A stretch of 39,810 bases of DNA from an uncultured Bacteroidales bacterium. GTDB lineage: Bacteria; Bacteroidota; Bacteroidia; Bacteroidales; UBA932. Shown here in pieces: positions 1-8,586 of this stretch. Made by a program: the position numbers and the translations under genes. The notes under the pieces are model-generated. The model had not been told where the DNA came from, did no database searches, and saw only the letters and a program-made list of their open reading frames with translations. The stretch lies in contig ONBM01000010.1 in NCBI GenBank assembly GCA_900316045.1, forward strand, positions 1 to 39,810, written 5' to 3'. The number at the start of each line of letters is the position of its first letter. The first letter of the stretch is position 1.

Positions 1-147
1 AAATATAGAAATAAAATTTGACAAAAAAAAGACTTTTACGAAAAAGTCTATCAATTATTTGCGAATATTTTTAATTCAAGAAAGTGTCAAACTTCCGATT
101 CTTCCGTCAGTTATTAATTTGAAAGAGGGAATTACGGAAAAAAAAGT

Positions 148-155
148 TATTTTTG
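148..155 (+). promoter_or_regulatory. Bacteroidota -7 promoter box
   Basis: TATTTTTG matches the Bacteroidota -7 consensus TAnnTTTG and ends 10 bases before the ATG at 166. No good TTTG box is found at the usual 19-21 base distance (the nearest, at 118-121, is too far). It probably starts the transcript of the HAD phosphatase operon. Confidence 0.45.
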
Positions 156-165
156 TCATCCAGTT

Positions 166-1059
166 ATGAATATGAAAGCTAATTATAACGCTAAGATCAC
201 AAAAGAGCAACGCGACAAGCTAAAAAAAGTCAAGCATCTGGCCTTGGACATGGATGGCACGATCTACATGGAGAATGACATCTTCCCGTTTACTTTGGAA
301 GTGCTGGATGCTTTGAGAGCTAATGGGATAGGATACTCTTTTCTTACCAACAATCCCACGAAATCCGTTGCAGACTACCTGTCCAAGTTACATCGGATGG
401 GGATAAAAGCCGATGCCGGGAACATGTATTCCACCCCCGTCGCAACGATAGATTATATTCACAAGCATTATCCGAAAGTTCGGAAGCTCTTCATGCTGGG
501 CACCCCGAGCATGAAGAACGAGTTCGTAGATGCAGGTTTCGAAGCCTGCGCCGACGATCCTGACGATGTCCCGGACATGCTTGTGGTAGCATTCGATACG
601 ACTTTGACATATTCCCGTCTTTGCAGGGCAACTTGGTGGGCCAGCCAAGGGATTCCATACATCGCAACTAACCCCGATTTCGTCTGCCCGACTGATGCCA
701 AGACCATTCTAGTCGACTGCGGCTCACTTCAAAAATGCATAGAAGCAGCGTGCGGGCGAAAGCCGGACAAAGTCATGGGCAAGCCGGACCCGTCAATGCT
801 GGACGGGATAATGGATCGAAATGGCCTGAAAGCGGATGAAATCGCCATGGTGGGAGACAGAATCTACACCGACATTGCCATGGGACACAATGCCGGCGCA
901 GTGAGCGTGTTGGTGCTCTCTGGTGAAACTACGCTGGAGACAGCCTTGGAAGTCGAGCGGGAAGCCAGGACAAACCCTCATCCGAAGCATTGGCCTGCGA
1001 ATCTCATCGTCAGGGACATCAAGGAGCTGTCTGACCTTTTGCTGGAAGCCAAAAGATGA
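166..1059 (+). CDS. HAD-IIA family (NagD-like) phosphatase
   Basis: Predicted cytoplasmic HAD-superfamily hydrolase of subfamily IIA (NagD / p-nitrophenylphosphatase type), dephosphorylating an unidentified small phosphate ester. Visible motifs: DMDGT at residues 28-32 (Asp28 nucleophile, Asp30 acid/base), Thr61 in FLTNN (motif II), Lys206 in GKPDPSM (motif III) and Asp231 in MVGDRIYTD (motif IV, metal binding). The long stretch between motifs II and III is the C2 cap typical of this subfamily. Its 297 residues are normal for the family. A second in-frame ATG at 172 is a possible start. The stop overlaps the next start by four bases (ATGA), so this is the first gene of a three-gene operon ending in lplA. 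The family is clear; the substrate cannot be read from sequence. Confidence 0.9.
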   Translation: MNMKANYNAKITKEQRDKLKKVKHLALDMDGTIYMENDIFPFTLEVLDALRANGIGYSFLTNNPTKSVADYLSKLHRMGIKADAGNMYSTPVATIDYIHKHYPKVRKLFMLGTPSMKNEFVDAGFEACADDPDDVPDMLVVAFDTTLTYSRLCRATWWASQGIPYIATNPDFVCPTDAKTILVDCGSLQKCIEAACGRKPDKVMGKPDPSMLDGIMDRNGLKADEIAMVGDRIYTDIAMGHNAGAVSVLVLSGETTLETALEVEREARTNPHPKHWPANLIVRDIKELSDLLLEAKR

Positions 1060-1631
1060 AAATCCTGTTCATTCACGGCCTGGCATCATCAGGCGCCTAC
1101 AAAATGGCCACATCTTTAAGAATATTGCTTAAAGACACCGAGGTCATAGCACCAGATGTGCCAATCAGGCTGCAGGATGCCATTAATCTTTTGGAAGACA
1201 TTTGCCTTCGGGAGAACCCGGGCCTCACGATCGGCCTCTCCTGGGGCGGATTCCTGGCGCAGAAGCTGAGAGGAAGGCGCAAGATGCTCATCAATCCTGA
1301 CCTGGGAATATCCCGGATGCTGCGGACGAAAATCGGGGAGCAGAAATACCTCTCGCCTAGGAAGAACGGGGAAAAGATCTTCACCATCACAGAGGGAATA
1401 TGCAATGAATATGCTGAAGCAGAGATCTCGCAATATGCAAGCCTCACACAGGAAGAGGTGAGCATGACGACAGGAATTTTTGCCCTGAACGACGAGCTGG
1501 TGCATTGCGGGCCAGAATTCGAGCTGCATTACCCAGGTCAGGCGCATTATTACCCCGGCGGACACCTCCCCAACTATCCAGAAATAAAGAAATATATCCT
1601 CCCCATCTTGAGGAAAGAGATGGACAGATGA
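1056..1631 (+). CDS. YqiA/YcfP-like alpha/beta hydrolase
   Basis: Small single-domain alpha/beta hydrolase (191 residues) resembling the YqiA/YcfP esterase family. It starts with a buried beta strand and an oxyanion-type motif (ILFIHGLASSG). It has a nucleophile elbow GLSWGG with Ser62, and a C-terminal GGHLPNYPE segment that would carry the catalytic His. No signal peptide or membrane helix is seen, so it should be cytoplasmic. It overlaps the HAD phosphatase by four bases and its own stop overlaps the lplA start (ATGA at 1628-1631), indicating translational coupling in one operon. The real substrate is unknown; thioesterase or carboxylesterase activity is possible. Confidence 0.82.
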   Translation: MKILFIHGLASSGAYKMATSLRILLKDTEVIAPDVPIRLQDAINLLEDICLRENPGLTIGLSWGGFLAQKLRGRRKMLINPDLGISRMLRTKIGEQKYLSPRKNGEKIFTITEGICNEYAEAEISQYASLTQEEVSMTTGIFALNDELVHCGPEFELHYPGQAHYYPGGHLPNYPEIKKYILPILRKEMDR

Positions 1632-2626
1632 CTGAATTTATTAAGAGCATGAGATATTTGATAAATAATTCCACTGACCCCTATTTCAACCTGGCATTCG
1701 ATGAATACTGCCTTGAGAACATTCATAGCGAAGAGCCCTATTTCTTCCTTTGGAGGAATCGTCCCGCAGTGATAATAGGGCTGAACCAGAACGCATATGG
1801 GGAAGTCAATCTTGAATACCTGAACGCAAATGGAATCACTCTGGCACGCAGGGTCACGGGCGGAGGCGCCGTCTACCACGACCTCCAGAACATGAACTAT
1901 ACCATAATCGGCAGAAACCCATCACCACAGCCCATGGTGGATGCTCTCCGGCAGCTTGGGGTGCCGGCGGAACTTACTGGCAGAAACGACATATTCGTCG
2001 AAGGCAGAAAAGTCTCCGGCTATGCGCGCAGAGTCGCCGGCAATCAAGAAATAATCCACGGCACGCTGATGTACGACGTAGACCTGGACACTTTGCAGCA
2101 TGTCCTAGACACCCCAGCTTCCAAGATGAAGGTCAAAGGAATATCTTCCGTGCGCAGCCACGTTGCCAATCTCAAAGAGTATCTGCCTCAGTTCAAATCA
2201 CTTGACGAGCTGCAGGCGAAGCTATCCGAAATCCTCTCCGGAGGCGACGGACCGCTGCTCGCCCAAGGCAGCGGCTATCCGAGCCAAGATGAAATCAATG
2301 CCGAAGTCAGGAGAATTGCCGCCGAGAAGTTCGCCACCTGGGAATTCATCTACGGCCACTCTCACGAAGCGGATTTCAATTACAAGAAAAAGATGCCTTG
2401 CGGGACAGTGGAAGCAAGCCTGAGAATCGATAGAGGGATCATCACCGCCCTTACGTTCTCTGGCGATTTCCTATTCGACGAGCCTTCTGAAGACCTCGCC
2501 AAGAAGCTGATTGGGCTACGCTACGACAAGGCTACCCTATCCGCAGCCATCGAGAAGGCCGGGGCTGGAAAATATTTCCACTCAGCCAACGCCTCGCAAA
2601 TCTGCTCTCTCCTTCTCGGAGAATAG
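1628..2626 (+). CDS. lplA: Lipoate-protein ligase A
   Basis: Activates lipoate with ATP and transfers it to the lysine of lipoyl domains. The only lipoyl-domain protein in the window is the E2 at 9978-11318, a likely acceptor. The 332-residue protein has the BPL/LplA catalytic fold: a RRVTGGGAVYHD segment near residue 75 (lipoate-binding loop), then GRNDIFVEGRKVSGYA with the catalytic Lys. A C-terminal accessory domain runs from about residue 240. I chose the ATG at 1628 because it forms an ATGA overlap with the preceding stop and has AGGAAAGAG upstream; an in-frame ATG at 1649 would remove seven residues. The open frame extends upstream to 1505, but that part lies in the previous gene. About 230 bases without a gene follow, up to the convergent regulator. 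Confidence 0.93.
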   Translation: MTEFIKSMRYLINNSTDPYFNLAFDEYCLENIHSEEPYFFLWRNRPAVIIGLNQNAYGEVNLEYLNANGITLARRVTGGGAVYHDLQNMNYTIIGRNPSPQPMVDALRQLGVPAELTGRNDIFVEGRKVSGYARRVAGNQEIIHGTLMYDVDLDTLQHVLDTPASKMKVKGISSVRSHVANLKEYLPQFKSLDELQAKLSEILSGGDGPLLAQGSGYPSQDEINAEVRRIAAEKFATWEFIYGHSHEADFNYKKKMPCGTVEASLRIDRGIITALTFSGDFLFDEPSEDLAKKLIGLRYDKATLSAAIEKAGAGKYFHSANASQICSLLLGE

Positions 2627-2857
2627 CCACGCCAAGACATGAAAAAAAATGCATGCCGGAATCTCAAGACTACAGCATGCCGATAAACTTTTCGTTAGTG
2701 TGTAATAACCACATTCGTCCTTGATAGATAAAGTAGTAGGTTGTTTTTTAAATTTTCCGATGCGAAGGTAAGGACTGCTCTTCGACAACGCAAGCAAACC
2801 ACCGGCAATAATCTACCAATTCGGCAAAACCATTTATCAATTCGACACGCAGATTAC

Positions 2858-4696
2858 CTATCTCACTCTCTTATACTCACTTGGAGTCATCCCGAATTTC
2901 GTCCTGAAGAGACGATTGAATGTCGGCACATTTGGGATTCCGCACATTTCAGCCACGGCGGCTATCTTGTATTCGGGATGTTTCATCAATATCCCGACGG
3001 CATATTCAAGTCTTTTCTTATTGACATAACCAATCGTGCTGAGTCCGGTATTCCTGTTTATCACCTTGGCCAGCCTGTTTCTGTTCAATCCCGAGAAACG
3101 AACCAAGTCTTCTCGTGAGAGGCTAGGGTTGAGATACAATTTCTCTTTAGTTATTTTCGAGTCAAGGAGCTCGAATATGCTCCTGTCTCCGGCAAGCTCT
3201 TCCGACTCTATCGTCTCGTCCTGCATCTTGGCTTTCAAATCAGCTACGCCAGCCTCATCTTCCTTGTTCCTGACCTCACAGAAATCCGATAAATCAGTCT
3301 GGTCATCCGGCCCTGAATCACCCCCGGAGATTTCTTTGGCGGGATCGCCAGACATCATCAGGAGCCTTGCCCTAGCCTTCTCTAGGTCATCTTTGCAGGA
3401 TATGAGCTCGTATATAGTCCTGACCATGGCAAGATTCTTCCGCCTGGCCCGTCTTGCGTTCATGATGCTGTAGATGAACAAGACAAGGAGAACGACTGCT
3501 ACGACGCTTACGGACAAGAACATCTGAGTCCTGGTGCGGACCCTGTTCTTTTCTTCCTGAAGCTGGATTTCTCGCTCGCTCTTGTCGTAGAACTCGGCCA
3601 TCTCCAAGGCAGTGCTTTTCTGCTCCCGCATTTTCAAGCTGTCGACGAGCACGGATAATTGCTTGTAATATTGCGAAGCCTTTTCATAATCCCCTATGGC
3701 GTTGTATGCATCCCCGAGAATATGCTGCACCATCTTCATGTGGTACGTGATGGTGTCGCTGTGCTCCTTCAAAAAGGCCTCTTGTTTCTTGTAAATGGAA
3801 ATGACGGTGGCATATTCCTTTTTATCCATCAGGTAAGGAACGATGAGATAGTCATCTTTCGCGTACTTGTCCCCAATGGAGCGCCACGATGCGTATGCTT
3901 CGTCGGCCTCTTTCGTCCTGCCTAATTTGAAGAGCAGGACGGCACGCTGCGCAAAATAAGTCTTCTTCTCTTTATCGGGGAGATTTTCCATCTTGACTAC
4001 ATCGCCCTCGTCCCCTCCGGAAGTAAGCAACTGGAGCTTGTCCAGGATCTTAAGGGCTTCTTCGTAGCTGCCTTCCCTCATCAGCAGCACCAAGAGCGTG
4101 TTGTACTCGTACGCCAGGTTATCGAACTTGTATTTGTAATCAGATTCCTCCATCATCTTCACCGCCTCGTTAAGATGATAGAACGCACGTTCCTTATCCC
4201 CCTGATGATAAAGCATTTTCCCGATGCCGAACATGGCAATCGACTCCATGACCCTGCTGCCCTCTTTTTCAGAAACCTTGAAGAGAAGGTTGATGTACCT
4301 GGACCCATTCTCCTCGTCATGGAGGCAGTCATAACATGAAATCATCCTGTGAATGCTCTCCATATAGGCATGAGGATCATGACTGAGGGAATCCTGCCTC
4401 ATCAGCCTGCCATAATATTTTATGGCAGTGAAATAATGACCCGAATTGTAATACAAATCGCCTTCGGTACGGTCAAGGTCATATTCAGTCTCCTCTCCCC
4501 TCTTCCGAAGTTCTTCCATTATTATCTTAGCCTTGTCGAAATCCGAGTAAGTATATTCATAGACGTGGTCTATGTCTATCAGGGAGTCAGGAAGGTCGGA
4601 AACCGATCCCAAGCCAGAGTCGTTTCCTCCGATGGCATAGAGCAAAGGGGAAAGCAGCAATGCGAATATGCAAGAAAGACATACGCTTGGACTCAT
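2858..4696 (-). CDS. TPR / transmembrane / AraC-type DNA-binding regulator
   Basis: One-protein signal transducer of a type common in Bacteroidota. Domains in order (612 residues): signal peptide or N-terminal anchor (residues 1 to about 22, MSPSVCLSCIFALLL), a long helical region of tetratricopeptide-like repeats (about 40-370), one membrane helix (about 392-412, followed by RRARRK), a coiled linker, and an AraC/XylS-type helix-turn-helix domain in the last ~95 residues ending in GMTPSEYKRVR. The TPR part should lie in the periplasm and the HTH in the cytoplasm. The frame is open to a TTG at 4780, but a TATATTTG box at 4723-4730 and a terminator at 4732-4770 lie inside that extension, so the ATG at 4696 is preferred. 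It follows the 2-oxoacid dehydrogenase operon on the same strand behind a terminator. Its target and signal are unknown. Confidence 0.88.
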   Translation of the reverse strand: MSPSVCLSCIFALLLSPLLYAIGGNDSGLGSVSDLPDSLIDIDHVYEYTYSDFDKAKIIMEELRKRGEETEYDLDRTEGDLYYNSGHYFTAIKYYGRLMRQDSLSHDPHAYMESIHRMISCYDCLHDEENGSRYINLLFKVSEKEGSRVMESIAMFGIGKMLYHQGDKERAFYHLNEAVKMMEESDYKYKFDNLAYEYNTLLVLLMREGSYEEALKILDKLQLLTSGGDEGDVVKMENLPDKEKKTYFAQRAVLLFKLGRTKEADEAYASWRSIGDKYAKDDYLIVPYLMDKKEYATVISIYKKQEAFLKEHSDTITYHMKMVQHILGDAYNAIGDYEKASQYYKQLSVLVDSLKMREQKSTALEMAEFYDKSEREIQLQEEKNRVRTRTQMFLSVSVVAVVLLVLFIYSIMNARRARRKNLAMVRTIYELISCKDDLEKARARLLMMSGDPAKEISGGDSGPDDQTDLSDFCEVRNKEDEAGVADLKAKMQDETIESEELAGDRSIFELLDSKITKEKLYLNPSLSREDLVRFSGLNRNRLAKVINRNTGLSTIGYVNKKRLEYAVGILMKHPEYKIAAVAEMCGIPNVPTFNRLFRTKFGMTPSEYKRVR

Positions 4697-4722
4697 CTTG
4701 GGAAAGCCGGTTATCTTTGAGG

Positions 4723-4730
4723 CAAATATA
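4723..4730 (-). promoter_or_regulatory. -7 promoter box of the TPR/AraC regulator
   Basis: TATATTTG on the minus strand is an exact TAnnTTTG box 26 bases before the ATG at 4696. It sits directly behind the terminator of the upstream operon, so the regulator has its own promoter. No clear -33 TTTG is seen, because that position falls in the terminator stem. Confidence 0.6.
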
Positions 4731-4731
4731 A

Positions 4732-4770
4732 GAAAACCGCCGGAAAAATCCACATTCCCGGCGGCTTTTG
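4732..4770 (-). terminator. Rho-independent terminator of the 2-oxoacid dehydrogenase operon
   Basis: On the minus strand, CCGCCGG and CCGGCGG form a 7-bp GC stem, extended by G-T and A-T pairs, and are followed by TTTTCTT. It lies 16 bases after the stop of the medium-chain dehydrogenase gene. Confidence 0.75.
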
Positions 4771-4785
4771 AATATCGCAAGACCC

Positions 4786-6081
4786 TTAGTCTCTGAATTT
4801 ATCCGGATTGGCAAGCAGGTAAGCCTCGGCTTCCAGATTCCACAGACCGTTATGTGCCTTGCAGAGACGATCCAGCTCGGCGAAAGCAGGATTCGTCCTG
4901 CCTTTCTCGGCAAAATCCGAAATAGGCGTAAGAGGCATCTCGATGTGGGTGTAGATCAGTTTCTTGCCGCCCTTTATGTTCGGCAGGTTCAGAGTCGTTT
5001 CCGGAACTACGCTCAAGCCACCGATGTGCGTCACCAGACCTGCCGGATCCAGCCCGGCGCTCATCAGGTGCAGGGCTTCCTTCATGTCATCGGTGTTCCC
5101 GCCGCTGGTGCCGACCACATGAGTGGAGGCATAGTGCACGTTGTAGAAATTGAGCGGAGCCTTGAAATCAGCTTTGCCAGGGCCAGAGAAAAAGTTCAGG
5201 CAGCCGTCCTGTCCAAGGATGTCATCGCCCTGCTCTACGACAGAAGGAACCGGAGCCATGACCACGACTTCATCGTAACCGGTGCCTCCGGAAATCTTTC
5301 GGAGTTCCTCAACAGGATTTTCCACGATGCCGGTGTTGACATAATGCAATTCAATACCCTTGGAAGCGGCATATTCAACAGTATAGAGGGATGCTGCCCT
5401 GTCCAGCCGGCTCTGGTCTATGTCCGTCACGACGAAGAGCGAAGGATGGCGGTCCGGACGATGCAGCACATAATTGATCATGGCAAGCCCCATAGGACCG
5501 ACGCCTGCCAGCAAAGCCATCTTGCCGTTATCCTTGATCTCCATGGCATGCTTGTAAGACCCTGGATGAGTATGATAGCAGGCGTGCAGAGCGCCAATCA
5601 CGCAAGAAAGCGGCTCACTGAGGGACGCAGGATAAAATCCAGGGCCTCTGTACGGCAGAAGGCTGCCAGTTTCCATCACTTCATTAGGAATGATGACATA
5701 AGTGGCATCGCCACCTATATATTTATAGGAATAGCCCGGGGAGGAAAGAATTCCTACAGGCCCGCCAGCATAGTACAAGGCTGGCTGGATGGAGAATTTG
5801 TCTCCGGGCTTGAACCCTCCCTGCCACTTCTTACCTACTTCAATTATTTCTCCTGCGAACTCGTGTCCGATAATCACAGGGTTTTCGGCTACATTGTCAG
5901 GCACTCTCTTGTGAGCCGGTCCTTGGTGAGCGGCCTTATAGGACGACATGCAGATGCTGTCGCTCACTACCTTGGCAAGAATCTCGTCATCCTTCATCTG
6001 AGGAAGGTCGAATTCTTCCAGACGTAAATCTTCAACGCCATAAAGGCGCACTGCTTTGGTTTTCATCGTTGGCATATTCAT
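4786..6081 (-). CDS. SorE-like zinc-type medium-chain dehydrogenase/reductase
   Basis: Medium-chain dehydrogenase (431 residues) that most resembles, from memory, the L-sorbose-1-phosphate reductase (SorE) group: long N-terminal GroES-like domain, then a Rossmann domain. Visible: SICMSSYKAA with the Cys expected as catalytic zinc ligand, GHEFAGEIIEVG with the His-Glu pair, SEPLSCVIGA, and a nucleotide-binding GVGPMGL. The four-Cys structural zinc lobe of classical alcohol dehydrogenases is not present. Its start overlaps the E1 stop (TAATG at 6079-6083), so it is the fourth, coupled cistron of the dehydrogenase operon; an ATG nine or so bases further in is an alternative start. It may oxidise a sugar alcohol, a sugar phosphate, or a diol whose product feeds the complex. 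A butanediol dehydrogenase role alongside an acetoin dehydrogenase is one possibility. The substrate is not established. Confidence 0.8.
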   Translation of the reverse strand: MNMPTMKTKAVRLYGVEDLRLEEFDLPQMKDDEILAKVVSDSICMSSYKAAHQGPAHKRVPDNVAENPVIIGHEFAGEIIEVGKKWQGGFKPGDKFSIQPALYYAGGPVGILSSPGYSYKYIGGDATYVIIPNEVMETGSLLPYRGPGFYPASLSEPLSCVIGALHACYHTHPGSYKHAMEIKDNGKMALLAGVGPMGLAMINYVLHRPDRHPSLFVVTDIDQSRLDRAASLYTVEYAASKGIELHYVNTGIVENPVEELRKISGGTGYDEVVVMAPVPSVVEQGDDILGQDGCLNFFSGPGKADFKAPLNFYNVHYASTHVVGTSGGNTDDMKEALHLMSAGLDPAGLVTHIGGLSVVPETTLNLPNIKGGKKLIYTHIEMPLTPISDFAEKGRTNPAFAELDRLCKAHNGLWNLEAEAYLLANPDKFRD

Positions 6082-8567
6082 TAAACACCTCTTTTTGCCC
6101 TGAGAATTGCCTGTGCTTCGGTTTGATTAGTCGTCGGCACATAGTCCTTCAGAGGCACTATCTTCTCGTTAATCGCATCCAGGAACCATGATGGTTGAGG
6201 GAAGAATGACTCCTCAAGCTCATGGCAAGGAGTAATCCAGTTGCGGGAACCCAGCACTACTGGGGCTGCATCTAGGTAATCGAATGCCATTTCAGAGATG
6301 TTGGACGCCAGGTCGTTGAGGAACGAGCCTCTGGCGCAGGCATCTCCCGAAATTATGATCCTTCCGGTCTTCTTCACGCTCTGGAGCACCTTATCGTAGT
6401 TGAAAGGCACGAGGGAACGAGCGTCTATGACCTCTGCCTCCATTCCGAATCTCTCTTTCAGCATGTCAGCAGCCTCCAGAGCGCGGTACAAAGTGGCACC
6501 GATGGTCAGGAAGGTAACATCCTTGCCAGGCCTCTTGATGTCAGGCTCTCCGAGAGGTATCTCATAATAGCCTTCCGGAACGCCGCCTTCATGGAACATC
6601 TCGCCCTTGTCGTATATTCTCTGGCTTTCAAAGAATATGACAGGGTCAGTTCCCTGCAGGGCAGCATTCATGAGACCCTTAGCATCGTAAGGCGTAACTG
6701 GGAAGCAGACTTTGAGCCCAGGAATATGGGCGCAGAGCGACGTGAAGTCCTGAGAGTGCTGGGCGCCATATTTGGAACCTACTGACACTCTGACAACTAC
6801 AGGCATCTTTAATATATTCCCGGACATTGCTTGCCACTTAGGCAGCTGATTGAATATCTCGTCTCCAGCGCAGGTAATGAAGTCGCAATACATGATTTCA
6901 GGAATCACCCTGCCGCCGCACATCGCATAACCGATTGAAGTCCCGATGATTGCAGCCTCTGAAATTGGAGAGTTGAACAGGCGGTGGAAAGGCAGAGCCT
7001 CAGTCAGGCCTCTGTACACGGCGAATGCGCCACCCCACTCACGGTTTTCTTCGCCATAAGCAATCAAGGAAGCATCTTTGTAGAAGCGATCGATGATGGC
7101 CTCGAATATTCCGTCCCTGATGTTGTAGGTCTTCATCTTGCTGACTTCCTTGCCGTCTTTGTCCTTGTAGAATCTCACCTTTCCGGCGATTTGCTTAACG
7201 CGAGGATTCTCTTCCATAGGCATCAGCACATCTGGCTTCACGCCAGGAGCCATGGTATCGACGCTGCCATTCGAGAACATCATGTCCCCGAGCAGCTCAT
7301 CATTCTTCACCAAGTCCATGCGAGGAGACTCCTCGAAGTCGATGGCCAGCTTGTAGCAGGTGAAGATATTGTCATTGACATCCTTGCGGATTTCGTCAAG
7401 CTTCTCCTGAGTCGTGACGCCAGCCTCAATCAGCTTCTTGCCGAATGCTACGATGCTGTCTTCTGCCTCCCAAGCCGCAATCTCTTCCTTTGTCCTGTAA
7501 GAAGACTGATCGCTTGGAGAATGCCCGCCGTAACGATACGTGACCACATCCAGGAGGGCAGGGCCTTTCTTATCCAGGAGGTATTGTTTCTTGCGACGGA
7601 AAGCATCGATTACCGCCAGAGGATCGTAACCGTTCACTCTTTCAGCAGCCATCGCATCATCTTTGAATCCTGCGCCCAAGCGAGCCGGGAAGTGCCAGCC
7701 TTCGGTCTCGCCGTTAGTCTGACCGCCCATCGCATATTGGTTATCCATTATGTTGAAAAGCACCGGCAGCCCGCCTTTCATGTCGCCTTCCCACAAAGTG
7801 TTGAATTGATCCATCGTGGCGAAGGTCATGCCTTCCAGCACAGGGCCGCGGCCCATTGCGCCATCGCCCAAGTTAGCGACCACGATGCCTTTCTTGCGGT
7901 TCACCTTCTTATAAAGAGCAGCGCCGACGGCAATGGCTCCGGAACCGCCCACGATGGCGTTGTTCGGATATATTCCGAAAGGAGTGAAAAATGTGTGCAT
8001 GGAGCCGCCAAGACCTTTGTTGAAGCCAGTGACGCGGGCAAAAATCTCTGCCATCGCGCCATAGAGCAAGAAGCGGATTCCCAGCTCCTTGACATCATTC
8101 CCTGAATATGCTTTCTTGGCGACTTTAAGGGTTGCTCCGTCCCAGAACTCCTCCATGATTTTCTTCAATTCCGCATCTGGGAGAATCTGAATCGAACGAA
8201 GACCTTTCGCCAGGATTTCGCCATGAGAGCGATGGCTTCCGAATATGAAGTCGTCGGTGTCCAAGGTGTAGGCCATGCCAACGGCCGCTGCCTCCTGCCC
8301 TGCGGAAAGGTGGGCAGGCCCAGGGTTATTGTAAGGCACTCCATTGTAGCCGCCAGTAGTCTTCACCAGATTGAGCATGGTCTCGAACTCACGGATGTAG
8401 CTCATGTCGCGATATATGCGCAGAAGATCTTCTTCTGTGAAATTGCCTTCTTTTAGCTCCTGCTTGACCGTCTTGTCATAAGTCATCACAGGAATGTCTG
8501 GGATCTTGATTACGTGTTCCTTCGGATGAAGGGTTTTCTCTGGATCGATGTAAAGTGATTTCGGCAT
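6081..8567 (-). CDS. 2-oxoacid dehydrogenase E1, fused alpha and beta subunits
   Basis: Thiamine-diphosphate-dependent E1 of a 2-oxoacid (or acetoin) dehydrogenase complex, decarboxylating the substrate and passing the acyl group to the lipoyl arm of E2. In 828 residues it joins an alpha-type domain (about 40-420) to a beta-type transketolase domain (about 478-828). The alpha part has GSHRSHGEILAKG, a ThDP/Mg motif starting GDGAMG near residue 233 and closing with MDNQYAMGG, and the GGHSPSDQSSYR loop. The beta part has GEENREWGGAF and ends with the transketolase C-terminal region. In most bacteria these are two proteins; fused forms are known in Bacteroidota. It lies 19 bases behind lpdA and overlaps the dehydrogenase gene by one base. 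Pyruvate is the simplest substrate guess; branched-chain oxoacids or acetoin are not excluded. Confidence 0.9.
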   Translation of the reverse strand: MPKSLYIDPEKTLHPKEHVIKIPDIPVMTYDKTVKQELKEGNFTEEDLLRIYRDMSYIREFETMLNLVKTTGGYNGVPYNNPGPAHLSAGQEAAAVGMAYTLDTDDFIFGSHRSHGEILAKGLRSIQILPDAELKKIMEEFWDGATLKVAKKAYSGNDVKELGIRFLLYGAMAEIFARVTGFNKGLGGSMHTFFTPFGIYPNNAIVGGSGAIAVGAALYKKVNRKKGIVVANLGDGAMGRGPVLEGMTFATMDQFNTLWEGDMKGGLPVLFNIMDNQYAMGGQTNGETEGWHFPARLGAGFKDDAMAAERVNGYDPLAVIDAFRRKKQYLLDKKGPALLDVVTYRYGGHSPSDQSSYRTKEEIAAWEAEDSIVAFGKKLIEAGVTTQEKLDEIRKDVNDNIFTCYKLAIDFEESPRMDLVKNDELLGDMMFSNGSVDTMAPGVKPDVLMPMEENPRVKQIAGKVRFYKDKDGKEVSKMKTYNIRDGIFEAIIDRFYKDASLIAYGEENREWGGAFAVYRGLTEALPFHRLFNSPISEAAIIGTSIGYAMCGGRVIPEIMYCDFITCAGDEIFNQLPKWQAMSGNILKMPVVVRVSVGSKYGAQHSQDFTSLCAHIPGLKVCFPVTPYDAKGLMNAALQGTDPVIFFESQRIYDKGEMFHEGGVPEGYYEIPLGEPDIKRPGKDVTFLTIGATLYRALEAADMLKERFGMEAEVIDARSLVPFNYDKVLQSVKKTGRIIISGDACARGSFLNDLASNISEMAFDYLDAAPVVLGSRNWITPCHELEESFFPQPSWFLDAINEKIVPLKDYVPTTNQTEAQAILRAKRGV

Positions 8568-8586
8568 GATATTGAATTTTTATTGA

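Noticed and set aside
30..49. Hairpin AGACTTTT / AAAAGTCT near the left edge as a terminator
   Set aside because: The T-tract lies on the minus strand side, where no gene reads toward it; AT-only stem of low stability.
2644..2680. Repeated GCATGCCG downstream of lplA as a terminator
   Set aside because: The two copies can pair only through the palindromic GCATGC and no T-tract follows.
2582..2797. 71-codon minus-strand ORF between lplA and the regulator
   Set aside because: Overlaps the end of lplA, has no domain and no plausible start signals.
4768..6027. Long plus-strand ORF (419 codons) opposite the SorE-like dehydrogenase gene
   Set aside because: It is the antisense shadow of a well-conserved gene; its translation has no domain and a His/Arg-rich, low-complexity look typical of such shadows.
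6984..8105. Plus-strand ORF of 373 codons opposite the E1 gene
   Set aside because: Antisense shadow of the conserved ThDP domain; no promoter, no recognisable fold.
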